From positions 62,001-126,000 of the forward strand of contig NZ_CANMGY010000003.1 in assembly GCF_947497555.1 (NCBI RefSeq): a stretch of DNA of 64,000 nt. Reading direction: 5' to 3'. The position numbers were made by a program, and so were the translations under genes. This DNA is from an uncultured Umboniibacter sp. Lineage in GTDB: Bacteria; Pseudomonadota; Gammaproteobacteria; Pseudomonadales; DSM-25080. The notes beneath the pieces are model-generated. The model ran no database searches and was not told the origin of the DNA. It worked only from the letters and a program-made list of their open reading frames with translations. Positions 44,689 to 54,682 of this stretch are shown here, piece by piece. Every line of letters starts with the position of its first letter. Positions within the stretch are counted from its first letter, which is position 1.

Positions 44689-45282
44689 ATGATTTTAGGC
44701 GTAACAGGCGGAATCGGTAGCGGTAAATCGGCCGCAACAGACCACCTTCAACAGTTGGGTGTCACGGTTGTTGATGCCGACCTTTGCTCGCGCGTTGTCG
44801 TTCAGCCTGGGCGCCCAGCACTGCAGGCGATTTTTTCGCACTTCGGCGAGCGCCTAAAGTCAGCCGACGGAAGTTTAGATAGAGCAGCCCTGCGACAGCT
44901 CATTTTCTCTGACCCTGAGCAAAAATCGTGGTTGGAAGCACTGCTACATCCATTGATACGAAACGAAATTCAGACCCAACTGCAAAACGCCGATGGGCCT
45001 TATGCGGTGCTGTCATCTCCATTGCTTTTTGAAACCAAACAGAGTGAACTCTGTGATCAAGTACTCGTGATTGACGTTGATGAAGCAACACAGCGACAGC
45101 GAACGCTTAGTAGAGACGGCGTCAGCGAGAAACAGGTGGAGGCCATCATGGCTGCTCAGCTGCAGCGAAAAAAGCGACTCGACAAAGCTGATTATGTGAT
45201 CGACAATAGTGGCTCGCTTGAGCAGTTACATAATGCACTGCAACAATTTCACGAAGCGCTTATACCGCGCGATGTTTCATGA
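44689..45282 (+). CDS. coaE: CoaE, dephospho-CoA kinase
   Basis: Last step of CoA synthesis. 197 residues with P-loop GVTGGIGSGKSAATDHL, VVDADLCSRVVVQPG, the lid and adenine region SSPLLFETKQSELCDQVLV, and RQRTLSRDGVSEKQVE. It precedes yacG by 9 bases. In Pseudomonas coaE-yacG follow pilD; here they are about 18 kb from pilB-pilC. Confidence 0.95.
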   Translation: MILGVTGGIGSGKSAATDHLQQLGVTVVDADLCSRVVVQPGRPALQAIFSHFGERLKSADGSLDRAALRQLIFSDPEQKSWLEALLHPLIRNEIQTQLQNADGPYAVLSSPLLFETKQSELCDQVLVIDVDEATQRQRTLSRDGVSEKQVEAIMAAQLQRKKRLDKADYVIDNSGSLEQLHNALQQFHEALIPRDVS

Positions 45283-45291
45283 GAACTATTT

Positions 45292-45507
45292 ATGACTAAG
45301 AAGACGTCAACGGCATCAACACCACTTGTGGACTGCCCAACCTGTGGCATTGCCCACAGCTATGACACTTCGTCACCCTACCGCCCGTTTTGCAGCGATC
45401 GCTGTAAACTCATTGATCTCGGTGAATGGGCCAGTGAAGGGCACGCCATTCCGGGGGAGCCGGTCTGGGACGATATGATGTCAGACGAGCTTGAGCTAAA
45501 GCACTAA
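45292..45507 (+). CDS. yacG: YacG, DNA gyrase inhibitor (zinc protein)
   Basis: 71 residues. Zinc-ligand cysteines in DCPTCG and [18 protein letters not shown]; the remainder, AIPGEP, matches YacG. It ends two bases before the AraC-type regulator gene, suggesting co-transcription. Confidence 0.94.
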   Translation: MTKKTSTASTPLVDCPTCGIAHSYDTSSPYRPFCSDRCKLIDLGEWASEGHAIPGEPVWDDMMSDELELKH

Positions 45508-45509
45508 TC

Positions 45510-46457
45510 ATGCAAACTGGATTACTTGTTCACTCATCAGTGTTTAAAAACATCGCGGATTTAGTGGTGGTATTTGGCTCGTCTCCCAGTAAGCTACTTG
45601 AGAAATTCGACATCGACTTTTCAAAGCTTGATATCCCTGACAGCTATCTGCCTATCGATACCTACCACCGCGTAGTCGATGAGTGCAAAGAACGTTTCAA
45701 CCAGCCTAATTTTAGTGCCATCCTGGGTGAACTGCATGTAAGTAGCCTGTTCAGGGGCTATAACAGCAACATTCTAAGTATGAAAAATGTCTCTGCAAAG
45801 CTTATGGAATTTAGCGAGCGCTGCGCCCATTTGCTACCGGGTGTTTCCTACAGAAGTAATGTGACTGCGGATACCGCTTCTATCGAGCTGGTTAGTGAAC
45901 AGACACTTCCATTAAGTGCACAAATCCATGCGTTAAGTTTAATTGATCAATTGATTTGCCAACTTACTAATCGCTCGAGCTCGATTCGTAGCTGGGTTGT
46001 CTCGGAATACCATGAAGGCAACTATCATCGCCCCGTTATGGTTGAGTCAGGTAGAACCGCGCTTCATTTCGCTCCGGAATTACTTACTCAACCCGTTAGT
46101 TCAGCACAGTTAAGGCCGGCGAAAAAGTTGACTGCTATCCTGGCTGTTATTCGCGAGCAACTCAATTTGGAAGACGCTTCCCTTGAAAGCGTTGCGGCGA
46201 GATTTAATGTCTCGGGGCGCCAACTTCAACGCCAGTTGAAGGAAGCCGGTACCACCTTCAGAAATGTCCTCGACGCCGTTCGTTTTGATCGTGCGCGCGG
46301 TTACCTTAAGAATCCCGCGTTCAAGTTAGGGATAATCGCCAATTACTTAGGCTACTCGGAAGACAGCGCCTTCAGTCGTTCGTTTAAACGTTGGTCCGGC
46401 ATGGCGCCGAAGGCTTGGCGCAGGATCACATCAGACTCTCCATCGCCTCGCAAGTAA
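45510..46457 (+). CDS. AraC-family transcriptional regulator (OruR/arabinose-type N-terminal domain)
   Basis: 315 residues. The N-terminal domain of about 200 residues (IADLVVVFGSSPSKLLEKF, LPIDTYHRVVDECKERF) matches the ligand-binding domain type found in OruR-like AraC proteins. The C-terminal helix-turn-helix pair has SLESVAARFNVSGRQLQRQL (about 245) and GIIANYLGYSEDSAFSRSF, with the terminal P-x-x-W-R. It starts two bases after yacG; no target operon is evident nearby. Confidence 0.88.
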   Translation: MQTGLLVHSSVFKNIADLVVVFGSSPSKLLEKFDIDFSKLDIPDSYLPIDTYHRVVDECKERFNQPNFSAILGELHVSSLFRGYNSNILSMKNVSAKLMEFSERCAHLLPGVSYRSNVTADTASIELVSEQTLPLSAQIHALSLIDQLICQLTNRSSSIRSWVVSEYHEGNYHRPVMVESGRTALHFAPELLTQPVSSAQLRPAKKLTAILAVIREQLNLEDASLESVAARFNVSGRQLQRQLKEAGTTFRNVLDAVRFDRARGYLKNPAFKLGIIANYLGYSEDSAFSRSFKRWSGMAPKAWRRITSDSPSPRK

Positions 46458-46478
46458 GCCAATCAAAGGATGTCCAAT

Positions 46479-46670
46479 ATGGACATGCTCAATTATCGAA
46501 GAGCAAAGCTCGCGCTGTGTATGACCATTAGCTTGGCCACTATTAGCTCATAGGCCGACATATACGTTGATGGTATCGCCGAGCAAATCTCTGGCATCAC
46601 CGAGGCGATAAGTAAAAAGGCCGAATCAGTCACTGATTCGGCCTTTCTTATTCTCGCTAGCTCACACTAA
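46479..46670 (+). pseudogene. Broken small secreted-protein gene with an in-frame TAG
   Basis: ATG at 46479, with AAGGA nearby, begins MDMLNYRRAKLALCMTISL, a good signal peptide; TAG at 46551-46553 interrupts it right at the expected cleavage site. The frame then continues ADIYVDGIAEQISGITEAI and on to TAA at 46668. The single stop in an otherwise open frame, at the junction of signal and mature part, suggests a nonsense mutation in a formerly real gene. The lysS-side terminator at 46616 lies inside the last third, so only the first part may have been coding. Confidence 0.4.
46616..46646. terminator. Strong bidirectional hairpin after lysS
   Basis: Nearly perfect 15-base arms AAAGGCCGAATCAGT/ACTGATTCGGCCTTT with a minimal loop, followed on the minus strand by T residues. 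It lies 29 bases past the lysS stop. Confidence 0.88.
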
Positions 46671-46674
46671 ACAA

Positions 46675-48180
46675 TCACTCAGGACGCATGTGTGGGAATA
46701 GCAATACATCGCGAATCGATGGGCTATTGGTTAACAACATCACTAACCGATCAATACCAATACCCTCACCAGCTGTTGGCGGCAAGCCATATTCCAACGC
46801 GCGAATATAGTCATGGTCAAAGTGCATGGCTTCATCATCACCGGCGTCCTTGTCCGCTACCTGAGCGGCAAAGCGAGACGCCTGATCTTCAGCATCGTTA
46901 AGCTCCGAGAAACCGTTAGCAATTTCGCGACCGCCGATAAAGAACTCAAAACGATCCGTCACATCTGGGTTGTCATCGCTACGACGAGCAAGCGGCGATA
47001 CTTCGGTTGGGTAATCGGTAATAAAGGTAGGCTGAATCAAACGTGCTTCAACCGTCTCCTCAAAGACTTCAGTTAAGATCTTACCGTAGCCATAACGCGC
47101 TTCAACTTTAACGCCCAACGACTTCGCTACGGCCGTAATACCTTCAAGGGTATTAATATCCTCAGCCTTCAGGGTGGGATTGTAAGCCAATACCGAATCA
47201 AACATGCTTAGACGGGCAAACGGCTTGCCGAATTCGTAGGTCACCGAATCAACCACTTCACCATCAGTATTCTTGGTAGTGTTCACAACGTCCGTTGAGC
47301 CCAATACGTCTAGGCACACCTGGCGAATCATCCCTTCAGTAAGATCCATCAAGTCACGGTAATCCGCGTACGCTTGGTAGAACTCCAACATGGTGAACTC
47401 AGGGTTGTGACGTGTTGAAAGACCTTCGTTACGGAAGTTACGGTTGATTTCGTAAACACGCTCATACCCGCCCACGACCAAACGCTTCAGGTAAAGCTCA
47501 GGGGCAATGCGCAAGTAGAGGTCCATATCTAGGGCATTGTGATGGGTCACGAACGGACGTGCCGAAGCGCCACCTGGAATCACATGCATCATGGGAGTTT
47601 CCACTTCCATGAAGTGCTTTTCGCCCAGGAAGTTACGGATAGACTGAATAACAGCTGAACGCGTAGCGAAGACATTACGCGAATCTTCATTCATGATCAG
47701 GTCAACATAGCGTTGACGGTAGCGCTGCTCAGTGTCAGTTAAGCCATGGAACTTGTCTGGAAGTGGACGAAGGCTTTTAGTCAACATCACGACACTGTGC
47801 ATATCCACGAAAAGATCACCCTTTCCCGAACGCTGCACCGGACCTTCGATGCCGACAATATCACCGATATCCCAAGTTTTAACATCAGCAGCTTCGGCTT
47901 CCGATAGCACCTTGCGGTTGATGTACAGCTGGATCTGACCAGAAACGTCCTGCAGTACCATAAAGGCACCGCGCTTACGCATGATTCTACCCGCTACCTT
48001 CACACGGTGACCCAGTGTTTCAAGGGTTGGCTTGTCGTGCTCAGCAAACTGCTTTTGCAGGTCGGCCGCTAGGGCATCTCGACGCCAATCATTCGGAAAG
48101 GCATTGCCGCGCTCACGCAGACCATTTAGCTTCGCTCGGCGTTCGGCTACTAGCTTGTTTTCTTCGCTACTATTACTCAT
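46675..48180 (-). CDS. lysS: LysS, class II lysyl-tRNA synthetase
   Basis: 501 residues: an N-terminal OB-fold anticodon domain ([20 protein letters not shown]), then the class II core with motif 1 ([16 protein letters not shown]), motif 2 ([21 protein letters not shown]), and motif 3 ([14 protein letters not shown]). It follows prfB by 8 bases, the usual prfB-lysS pair. Confidence 0.97.
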   Translation of the reverse strand: MSNSSEENKLVAERRAKLNGLRERGNAFPNDWRRDALAADLQKQFAEHDKPTLETLGHRVKVAGRIMRKRGAFMVLQDVSGQIQLYINRKVLSEAEAADVKTWDIGDIVGIEGPVQRSGKGDLFVDMHSVVMLTKSLRPLPDKFHGLTDTEQRYRQRYVDLIMNEDSRNVFATRSAVIQSIRNFLGEKHFMEVETPMMHVIPGGASARPFVTHHNALDMDLYLRIAPELYLKRLVVGGYERVYEINRNFRNEGLSTRHNPEFTMLEFYQAYADYRDLMDLTEGMIRQVCLDVLGSTDVVNTTKNTDGEVVDSVTYEFGKPFARLSMFDSVLAYNPTLKAEDINTLEGITAVAKSLGVKVEARYGYGKILTEVFEETVEARLIQPTFITDYPTEVSPLARRSDDNPDVTDRFEFFIGGREIANGFSELNDAEDQASRFAAQVADKDAGDDEAMHFDHDYIRALEYGLPPTAGEGIGIDRLVMLLTNSPSIRDVLLFPHMRPE

Positions 48181-48188
48181 TGATTTTC

Positions 48189-49284
48189 CTACAGGCCGCT
48201 CTTCAAACTGGCGACAATAAATTGGTCAATATCGCCGTCGAGAACGGCATTACAATTCGATGACTGCACGCTGGTACGGAGATCTTTAATACGCTGATCA
48301 TCCAGTACATACGAGCGAATCTGGCTTCCCCAGCCAATATCCGACTTGGTATCTTCCAGCGCCTGCGCACTAGCGCTACGCTTTTGCAGTTCAGACTCAT
48401 AAAGTTTGGCCTTTAACTGCTTCATAGCACGGTCACGGTTTTGGTGCTGTGAACGTTCGCTCTGACACTGCACTACAATTCCCGAAGGTTCGTGGGTAAT
48501 ACGCACCGCTGAATCAGTGGTGTTAACGTGCTGTCCACCCGCTCCCGATGCCCGATAGGTATCGGTACGCAAATCGGCAGGGTTAATTTCAATTTCGATA
48601 TTATCGTCGATTTCCGGCGACACGAATACTGAGGTAAACGACGTATGTCGACGACCACCAGAGTCAAAGGGACTCTTGCGAACCAAGCGGTGTACGCCGG
48701 TTTCGGTGCGTAGCCAACCGTAGGCATACTCGCCTTCAAACTGAATGGTCGCACTCTTAACACCGGCTACATCACCAGCCGAGCATTCCACCAAGCTTGT
48801 CTTAAAGCCCTTCGAATCACCCCAGCGAAGGTACATGCGCAGGAGCATTTCGGCCCAATCTTGAGCTTCCGTTCCGCCGGAGCCAGACTGAATATCCAGG
48901 AAGCAATTGTTGGGGTCCATCTCGTTGGAGAACATCCTGCGAAACTCGAGTTCTTCCAACAGTGCTACGATATTAGCTAGTTCTGCCTCAACCTCGGCAA
49001 CGGTATCTTCGTCATCCTCTTCAACGGCTAGCTCAAGTAGGTCTGAGACATCATTGATACCTGCGTCAACGTCATCGATGGTCTTGACGACACCTTCGAG
49101 TAGCGAGCGTTCTTTGCCCAGCTCTTGAGCCAGTTTTGGATCGTCCCAAACGGACGGTTCGCCAAGCTCTAGCTCAACTTCTGCAAGTCGGTCTTTCCTG
49201 TTGGCATAGTCAAAGATACCCCCTCAAGATATCAACGCGTTCGCGGACATCTTTGATGGTATTGAGGATCGGATTAATTTCCAT
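48189..49284 (-). CDS. prfB: PrfB, peptide chain release factor 2, with programmed +1 frameshift
   Basis: Recognises UAA and UGA. The ATG at 49284 reads about 24 codons to ILRGYL, where CTT TGA C (TGA at 49212-49210) is preceded by the Shine-Dalgarno-like AGGGGG (49224-49219) three bases before CTT. A +1 shift drops one T and continues [15 protein letters not shown], so the gene is 364 residues. Later motifs: the SPF tripeptide in [11 protein letters not shown], and the catalytic GGQ in GAGGQHVN. The in-frame UGA is the autoregulatory site that senses RF2 supply. Only the part downstream is a normal open frame (from 48959). Confidence 0.96.
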
Positions 49285-49413
49285 TTAGCGGCTAACCATT
49301 ATCAAATTCGAATTAGGCGGCGATTCTACTTCAAAGCCATAAAAAAATCATGTTGTTTGCGAGTATAGCGAGCGAAAGTCACTCCTGCCAAAGCACGGTG
49401 AAATCAATGGCTA

Positions 49414-51156
49414 TCAATCGTAGACCACCTCCAAGTGGCGCAACATCAGTTGTAACGATTCATTACCTCGCCAACGATTCACATCAAGCTGATACACCGC
49501 GCGGATCTTTGAGGTTTGCTCATGCCACCGGCGCTCTGCTGTTTGATAATTAAACAGGATACCGTCAACCAGATGCTGGCGATTATCAACCGGTGCTAAG
49601 GTCAGTTTCAGGTGCTTATCCTGCAGCAACTTGCTGGAGACCACCCAGAATTCTCCGTCAAAGCTCGGCTCTGGGAAGCCCTGCCCCCACGGTTGCGACG
49701 TTGACAGCAATTTAGCATTTTCCGTGTGCAGTTGAGTACTGGCGAGTGAACCGTCAGAAAACATCGTTTCGGTCAGATCATCGTGAGTTAATTGCCCTCG
49801 AACCACTTCATCGAATAGCTCGCAGAATCGCTCGAAATGATTGCTCTGAATACTTAATCCTGCCGCCATCGCGTGGCCACCAAACTTCTTGAGCACCTCA
49901 GGCGCTTGCTTCGCTACCTGATCTAGTGCGTCACGCAAGTGCAAACCGGGAATACTTCGCCCGGACCCTTTGATATAACCCTCACCCTCATCGGCGAAGA
50001 CAATGACGGGACGGTGATGCTGTTCCTTTAGCCGTGACGCAACGATACCGACAACACCCGCATGCCAAGTAGGCTCGTAGACGCACAACCCCCAGGGTAA
50101 ATCACCCGCGAGCTTAATCGCCTTGACGGCGATGGCCGCTTCAGCCTGCATTGACGCCTCAATTTCGCGGCGCGAGACGTTGTATTGGTTGAGTTGATCG
50201 GCAAGCACCATAGCCTGGGAGTCGTCGTCAGTGAGTAGGCAGCGAATCCCCACACTAATATCATCGAGTCTGCCTGCCGCATTGAGTCGTGGTCCCACGG
50301 CAAAGCCTAAGTCCGTAGCCTTACTCACAGCTGGGTCACGTTTAGCGATTTGCAACAGCGCCTTGATACCAGGTCGGCATCGGCCGCTACGAATTCGCGC
50401 CAAGCCCTGACTAACGAGCAAGCGGTTGTTGGCATCTAGTGGCACCACATCGGCTACCGTTCCCACCGCCACGATATCTAGCCACTGGGCCAGATTCACC
50501 TGTTCAACCGCAGTTTCCCCGCGGGCTCGGAGTTCTGACCTAAGCGCAATAAGCAGGTAGAACATCACGCCTACCCCCGCTAGGTTTTTAGAGGGGAATT
50601 CGCAACCGTGCTGGTTGGGATTAACAATCGCCGAGGCGCTAGGAAGCTGATCCCCGGGTAGATGATGATCAGTCACCACAACTTCCCAGCCGTAGCTGCG
50701 AGCTAGCGCGACGCCCTCCACACTGGAAATACCATTATCTACTGTAATTAACATATCGGGTGATCGCTCGCGCGCCACTTCAACTATTTCCGGCGACAGC
50801 CCATAACCAAACTCAAAGCGATTCGGCACGAGGTAATCAACGTGAACAGCTCCCAATGCGGGCAGGCCAAGCATACCTAAGGCAACGCTCGTTGCACCGT
50901 CACAGTCGAAATCACCCACAATGAGAATACGTTTTTGCATGGCAATCGTGTCCGCGACCAGGGCAGCTGCCTGAGCAAGCCCCTTCATTTTGGGCGGCGG
51001 TAGTAACTGTGCGAGAGATTGCGGCAGTTCAGCATCGGACTGAATACCACGGTGAGATAGCACCCGAGCGAGTAGCTCGGGATATTGGGGAAGCGGATCG
51101 CTCAGCGCCTTGCGACGCTGAATATTGACTAGATGTTCACCTGTTGCTGAATCCAC
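49414..51156 (-). CDS. recJ: RecJ, single-strand DNA-specific 5'-3' exonuclease
   Basis: 580 residues. The DHH-family core: ILIVGDFDCDGATSVALGML (motif I), ITVDNGISSVEGV, VVTDHHLPGD with the DHH triad (about 155), and the DHHA1 domain with GGHAMAAGLSI near the C terminus. The GTG at 51156 overlaps the thrC end by 28 bases, which is the longest plausible start; a shorter start is possible. Belongs to the xerD-to-lysS run. Confidence 0.95.
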   Translation of the reverse strand: MDSATGEHLVNIQRRKALSDPLPQYPELLARVLSHRGIQSDAELPQSLAQLLPPPKMKGLAQAAALVADTIAMQKRILIVGDFDCDGATSVALGMLGLPALGAVHVDYLVPNRFEFGYGLSPEIVEVARERSPDMLITVDNGISSVEGVALARSYGWEVVVTDHHLPGDQLPSASAIVNPNQHGCEFPSKNLAGVGVMFYLLIALRSELRARGETAVEQVNLAQWLDIVAVGTVADVVPLDANNRLLVSQGLARIRSGRCRPGIKALLQIAKRDPAVSKATDLGFAVGPRLNAAGRLDDISVGIRCLLTDDDSQAMVLADQLNQYNVSRREIEASMQAEAAIAVKAIKLAGDLPWGLCVYEPTWHAGVVGIVASRLKEQHHRPVIVFADEGEGYIKGSGRSIPGLHLRDALDQVAKQAPEVLKKFGGHAMAAGLSIQSNHFERFCELFDEVVRGQLTHDDLTETMFSDGSLASTQLHTENAKLLSTSQPWGQGFPEPSFDGEFWVVSSKLLQDKHLKLTLAPVDNRQHLVDGILFNYQTAERRWHEQTSKIRAVYQLDVNRWRGNESLQLMLRHLEVVYD

Positions 51157-52529
51157 GATTGCACGGTTTCCAAGTTATTCTCGATAACCTCATAGGACTC
51201 CTCGCGTTCAAGCAAATCAGTCAGATGAGCGGGAAGCACCACCTCTTGATTTACCCCAGAGGCTTTTACGGCCTCGTCGAATTTAGCTGGGTGTGCTGTG
51301 GCTAAGCATACCATTACCTCATCTTCACTGCGACGACAAGCGGCGCCCGCGCCAATGCCAATAGCCGTGTGAGGGTCTGCCAGGTAGCCAGAATGCGTAA
51401 AGGTGTCGCGAATCCACGTTAAGGTATCTTCATCATCTAAGGCCGCAGAGCTAAAGTGAGTAATCACATTCTGATATACCTCGACAGGAAGAGATAGCTC
51501 ACCGGTTTCGGCAAAGGCTTCCATCTGCGTCTTGAGCGCATCGCCGTCTTGGCTGAAGGCATCAAAAAGCAGTCGCTCGAAGTTACTCGACACCATGATA
51601 TCCATGGACGGCGAATAGGTTTTCTGTAGCCCCTGCTTGGAGTAATCGTTGGCCGCAATAGCGCGATGCAGAATGTTATTCGCATTCGTTGCCACCACCA
51701 ACTGGCCGATAGGCAAGCCCATTTTCTTCGCTAGATAACCGGCATAGATATCGCCGAAGTTGCCGGTCGGCACACTGAAACTGATGTGCTTTTGCGGAGC
51801 TCCAAGGGCGAGTGCTGACGAGAAGTAGTAAACAATCTGCGCCATGATACGCGCCCAGTTAATGGAGTTGACCGCAATTAACTGACGCCCTTCCGGCAGG
51901 AAGGACTGATCGGCAAAGCTAGTTTTCACCATCTGCTGACAGTTGTCGAAGTGACCTTCTAACGCGATATTATGGACATTCTTTGACAGTACCGTCGTCA
52001 TCTGGCGGCGCTGAACTTCTGATACACGCTGGTGAGGATGCAGAATAAAGATATCGAGGTGGTCACAGGCCACACAAGCTTCAATTGCCGCTGATCCGGT
52101 ATCACCCGAGGTTGCCCCCATCACCACGCCATGCTGGTTACGTTGAGTAAGGAAGTGATTAAGTAATCTACCCAGAAGTTGCAGGGCGAAGTCCTTAAAC
52201 GCAAGGGTTGGACCGTGGAATAACTCCAATACCCACGTGCGTTGATCAATCTGTATTAATGGCGCAATCGCGGAGTGATTGAATTGAGCGTAGGCATCAT
52301 CAATTAGGGCACGGAAATCTTCCGCTGAGATAGAGCCCTCAACAAATGGCCACATGATTTCGAAGGCTAGCGCTTCATAACTCAGCGTCGCTAAGCGCGT
52401 GAGGTCATCATGGCTGAACGTTGGTAGCTCGGTGGGGACAAATAGACCACCATCATTCGCTAAACCTTTTAGCAGCACGTCTTCGAACGATAGTTGCTCG
52501 GCGGCACCTCGGGTACTTTGATACTTCAT
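51129..52529 (-). CDS. thrC: ThrC, threonine synthase
   Basis: PLP enzyme converting O-phosphohomoserine to threonine. 466 residues: the N-terminal YQSTRG, GPTLAFKDFALQLLGRLL with the PLP Lys (about 110), GATSGDTGSAAIEA, and VPTGNFGDIYAGY. The long form typical of proteobacteria. It starts 10 bases after hom. Confidence 0.96.
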   Translation of the reverse strand: MKYQSTRGAAEQLSFEDVLLKGLANDGGLFVPTELPTFSHDDLTRLATLSYEALAFEIMWPFVEGSISAEDFRALIDDAYAQFNHSAIAPLIQIDQRTWVLELFHGPTLAFKDFALQLLGRLLNHFLTQRNQHGVVMGATSGDTGSAAIEACVACDHLDIFILHPHQRVSEVQRRQMTTVLSKNVHNIALEGHFDNCQQMVKTSFADQSFLPEGRQLIAVNSINWARIMAQIVYYFSSALALGAPQKHISFSVPTGNFGDIYAGYLAKKMGLPIGQLVVATNANNILHRAIAANDYSKQGLQKTYSPSMDIMVSSNFERLLFDAFSQDGDALKTQMEAFAETGELSLPVEVYQNVITHFSSAALDDEDTLTWIRDTFTHSGYLADPHTAIGIGAGAACRRSEDEVMVCLATAHPAKFDEAVKASGVNQEVVLPAHLTDLLEREESYEVIENNLETVQSWIQQQVNI

Positions 52530-52539
52530 AGCATTAACC

Positions 52540-53823
52540 TTAAAAACGTGTCTCTACGCGGATCATTGCGATATCACCTACCACGCTATCCAGCGCTTTA
52601 AGGTCTATCAGAGCCTGATTAAACAACCACTCACGCACTCCATGGGTTAGGAGTACAACGGTAACCTGATCATCCTCGGAACTTTGCTTCTCCTTCTGGG
52701 AGATAGCCTCAAGGCTAATTCCATGATTTGAGAAAGCACCCGTAATGGCCGCCATAACACCGGCTTTATCGGTAGCCTTGAAGCGGATGTAGTAACTAGA
52801 CTCAGCGTCCTCAAGAGGCAACACTTTGCCTGTAGATTGCTTTGGGCGAATAACGCGAGCAGCTTCACCTGCTTTCACCACATCAACCACATCGGCAATA
52901 ACCGCTGACGCGGTAGGTTCTGACCCGGCTCCAGCGCCAACAGATAGCACTCCGCCGACTGCATCCCCGTAGATGAAAATGGCATTCAGCGCATCGTCAA
53001 CATTGGCCAAGCTGTGCTTCACCGGAACCAAGGCTGGGTGAACCCGAAGCTCGAAGCCATGGTGACGTCGGCGCGCGATACCAAGGTGCTTAATACGGTA
53101 GCCGAGTTCTCTCGCGTATTCGATATCAGCGGGGGTGATTTTACTAATCCCCTCAGTGGACACCGAACCAAATTCAAACGGCTTATCAAAGCCAAGGGAA
53201 GCGAGGATCTGCAGTTTGTGAGCTGCATCAATCCCCTCCACATCAAAGGTGGGATCGGCCTCGGCATAACCGAGGCGCTGGGCCTCAGCGAGGGCACTTT
53301 CAAAGGTTTTCCCCTCGTTAGTCATCGCGCTGAGGATGAAGTTACCCGTGCCGTTAATGATCCCCACAATGCTGTGGATCTCATTCGCTGATAGTCCTTC
53401 AGTAAGCGTCTTGATAATGGGGATACCACCGGCGACAGCCGCTTCGTAACGCAGCACCGCTTCACATTCTTCAGCGAGTTTAAACAGCGCATCACCATGT
53501 TCCGCAATCAGTGCTTTGTTCGCGGTCACCACGTGCTTGCCGTTCTTGAGCGCCGTTTCTACCAAATCTTTCGCAACAGTAGTGCCACCAATGAGTTCCA
53601 GAACGATATCAACTTCACCATCATTGGCCACCGCAAAAATATCGCGGCTCACCTTGATCTTGCTCACATCGCACTTGGTGGAGTCGGAACGGGCGCCAAT
53701 GTGATGAATCACCACTCGCTTGCCCGTTCTTCGGCGAATGAGATCAGCATTGCGTTCGAATATGTTTACAACGCCGCTACCAACCGTACCTAAACCACAT
53801 AGACCTAACTTGACTACTTTCAC
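52540..53823 (-). CDS. hom: Hom, homoserine dehydrogenase (monofunctional)
   Basis: Reduces aspartate semialdehyde to homoserine. 427 residues from GTG at 53823, with TTGAGG six bases upstream; the frame opens at a TTG. NAD(P)-binding KLGLCGLGTVGSGV, the catalytic region GGIPIIKTLTEGLSANEI and GIINGTGNFILS, YAEADPTFDVEGIDAAHKL, then a C-terminal ACT domain (FKATDKAGVMAAITG). No aspartokinase domain is fused. Confidence 0.95.
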   Translation of the reverse strand: MKVVKLGLCGLGTVGSGVVNIFERNADLIRRRTGKRVVIHHIGARSDSTKCDVSKIKVSRDIFAVANDGEVDIVLELIGGTTVAKDLVETALKNGKHVVTANKALIAEHGDALFKLAEECEAVLRYEAAVAGGIPIIKTLTEGLSANEIHSIVGIINGTGNFILSAMTNEGKTFESALAEAQRLGYAEADPTFDVEGIDAAHKLQILASLGFDKPFEFGSVSTEGISKITPADIEYARELGYRIKHLGIARRRHHGFELRVHPALVPVKHSLANVDDALNAIFIYGDAVGGVLSVGAGAGSEPTASAVIADVVDVVKAGEAARVIRPKQSTGKVLPLEDAESSYYIRFKATDKAGVMAAITGAFSNHGISLEAISQKEKQSSEDDQVTVVLLTHGVREWLFNQALIDLKALDSVVGDIAMIRVETRF

Positions 53824-53913
53824 GCTGAACCTCAATATTTTTTCGGGATAAGTTCCCCAGTTAAACCGAGAGTATCAGACACCCGAGTTAGGTCAATTAC
53901 ACTAACTTATGGT

Positions 53914-54666
53914 TTATATTCCCAATTGTTGAAGCAGGACCTCGGTAGGCTGCGCACCCGGAATTTTGGTTCCGTCTTCAAGGAAAATATGTGGGGTAGA
54001 ATTTACGCCCAGTGACATGCCGAAATTGTACTGATCGCGAACCGCATCCGAGCAATTGGCTTGCTGGAATGATTCACCTTCAAACGCTTCATTCAATGAG
54101 CCCTTGGGATCACGCGAGCACCAGACGCCTGTCATAGTGCGATAGGCAGTAGGTTGTCGGCTTTGCGTATCGCGTGGATAAGCTAAATAAACGACTTCTA
54201 CGCCGGCCTCGTTAAGCTCATCGAGTTGACCGTGGAAACGGCGACAATAGCCGCAGGACACATCGGTAAAGACATAAATACGCGCCTTTTTCTCGGAGCT
54301 GGCAGGATAAACCAACGCTTCACTCAGGTCATAACTTGCTAGCTTCTCAGCACGCTCAGGCATTAATTGCTCTTCGGCGATATCTACTGGCGAATTACCA
54401 CTGATACGGAATACTTTCCCAGTGAATAGATGCTCACCATCATTCGAGACATAAATAGTCTCTGCAGAGCCAATGATCGGTACAACTAACCAGCCTTCGA
54501 TGGACGACGGCTCTGGCGTACCCCAGGGGACCTGAGGATAAATACGTTGCAGATTAGCCTGGGCACGGGCGACAGTTTCCTCTGCCTGAGGAGCTAACGC
54601 CTGACCAATCGATGGTACAGATAAACCGAGGGCCACGACGACCAACGCAATGTTAAACAACTTCAT
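53914..54666 (-). CDS. dsbC: DsbC, periplasmic disulfide isomerase
   Basis: 250 residues: signal peptide to about 24, an N-terminal dimerisation domain (VVPIIGSAETIYVSNDGEHL), then a thioredoxin domain with the active site TDVSCGYCRRFHGQL (about 139-152, CGYC) and the cis-proline in GVNSTPHIFLED. Order xerD-dsbC-hom is conserved. Confidence 0.95.
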   Translation of the reverse strand: MKLFNIALVVVALGLSVPSIGQALAPQAEETVARAQANLQRIYPQVPWGTPEPSSIEGWLVVPIIGSAETIYVSNDGEHLFTGKVFRISGNSPVDIAEEQLMPERAEKLASYDLSEALVYPASSEKKARIYVFTDVSCGYCRRFHGQLDELNEAGVEVVYLAYPRDTQSRQPTAYRTMTGVWCSRDPKGSLNEAFEGESFQQANCSDAVRDQYNFGMSLGVNSTPHIFLEDGTKIPGAQPTEVLLQQLGI

Positions 54667-54682
54667 GATATCACTTCTCTCT

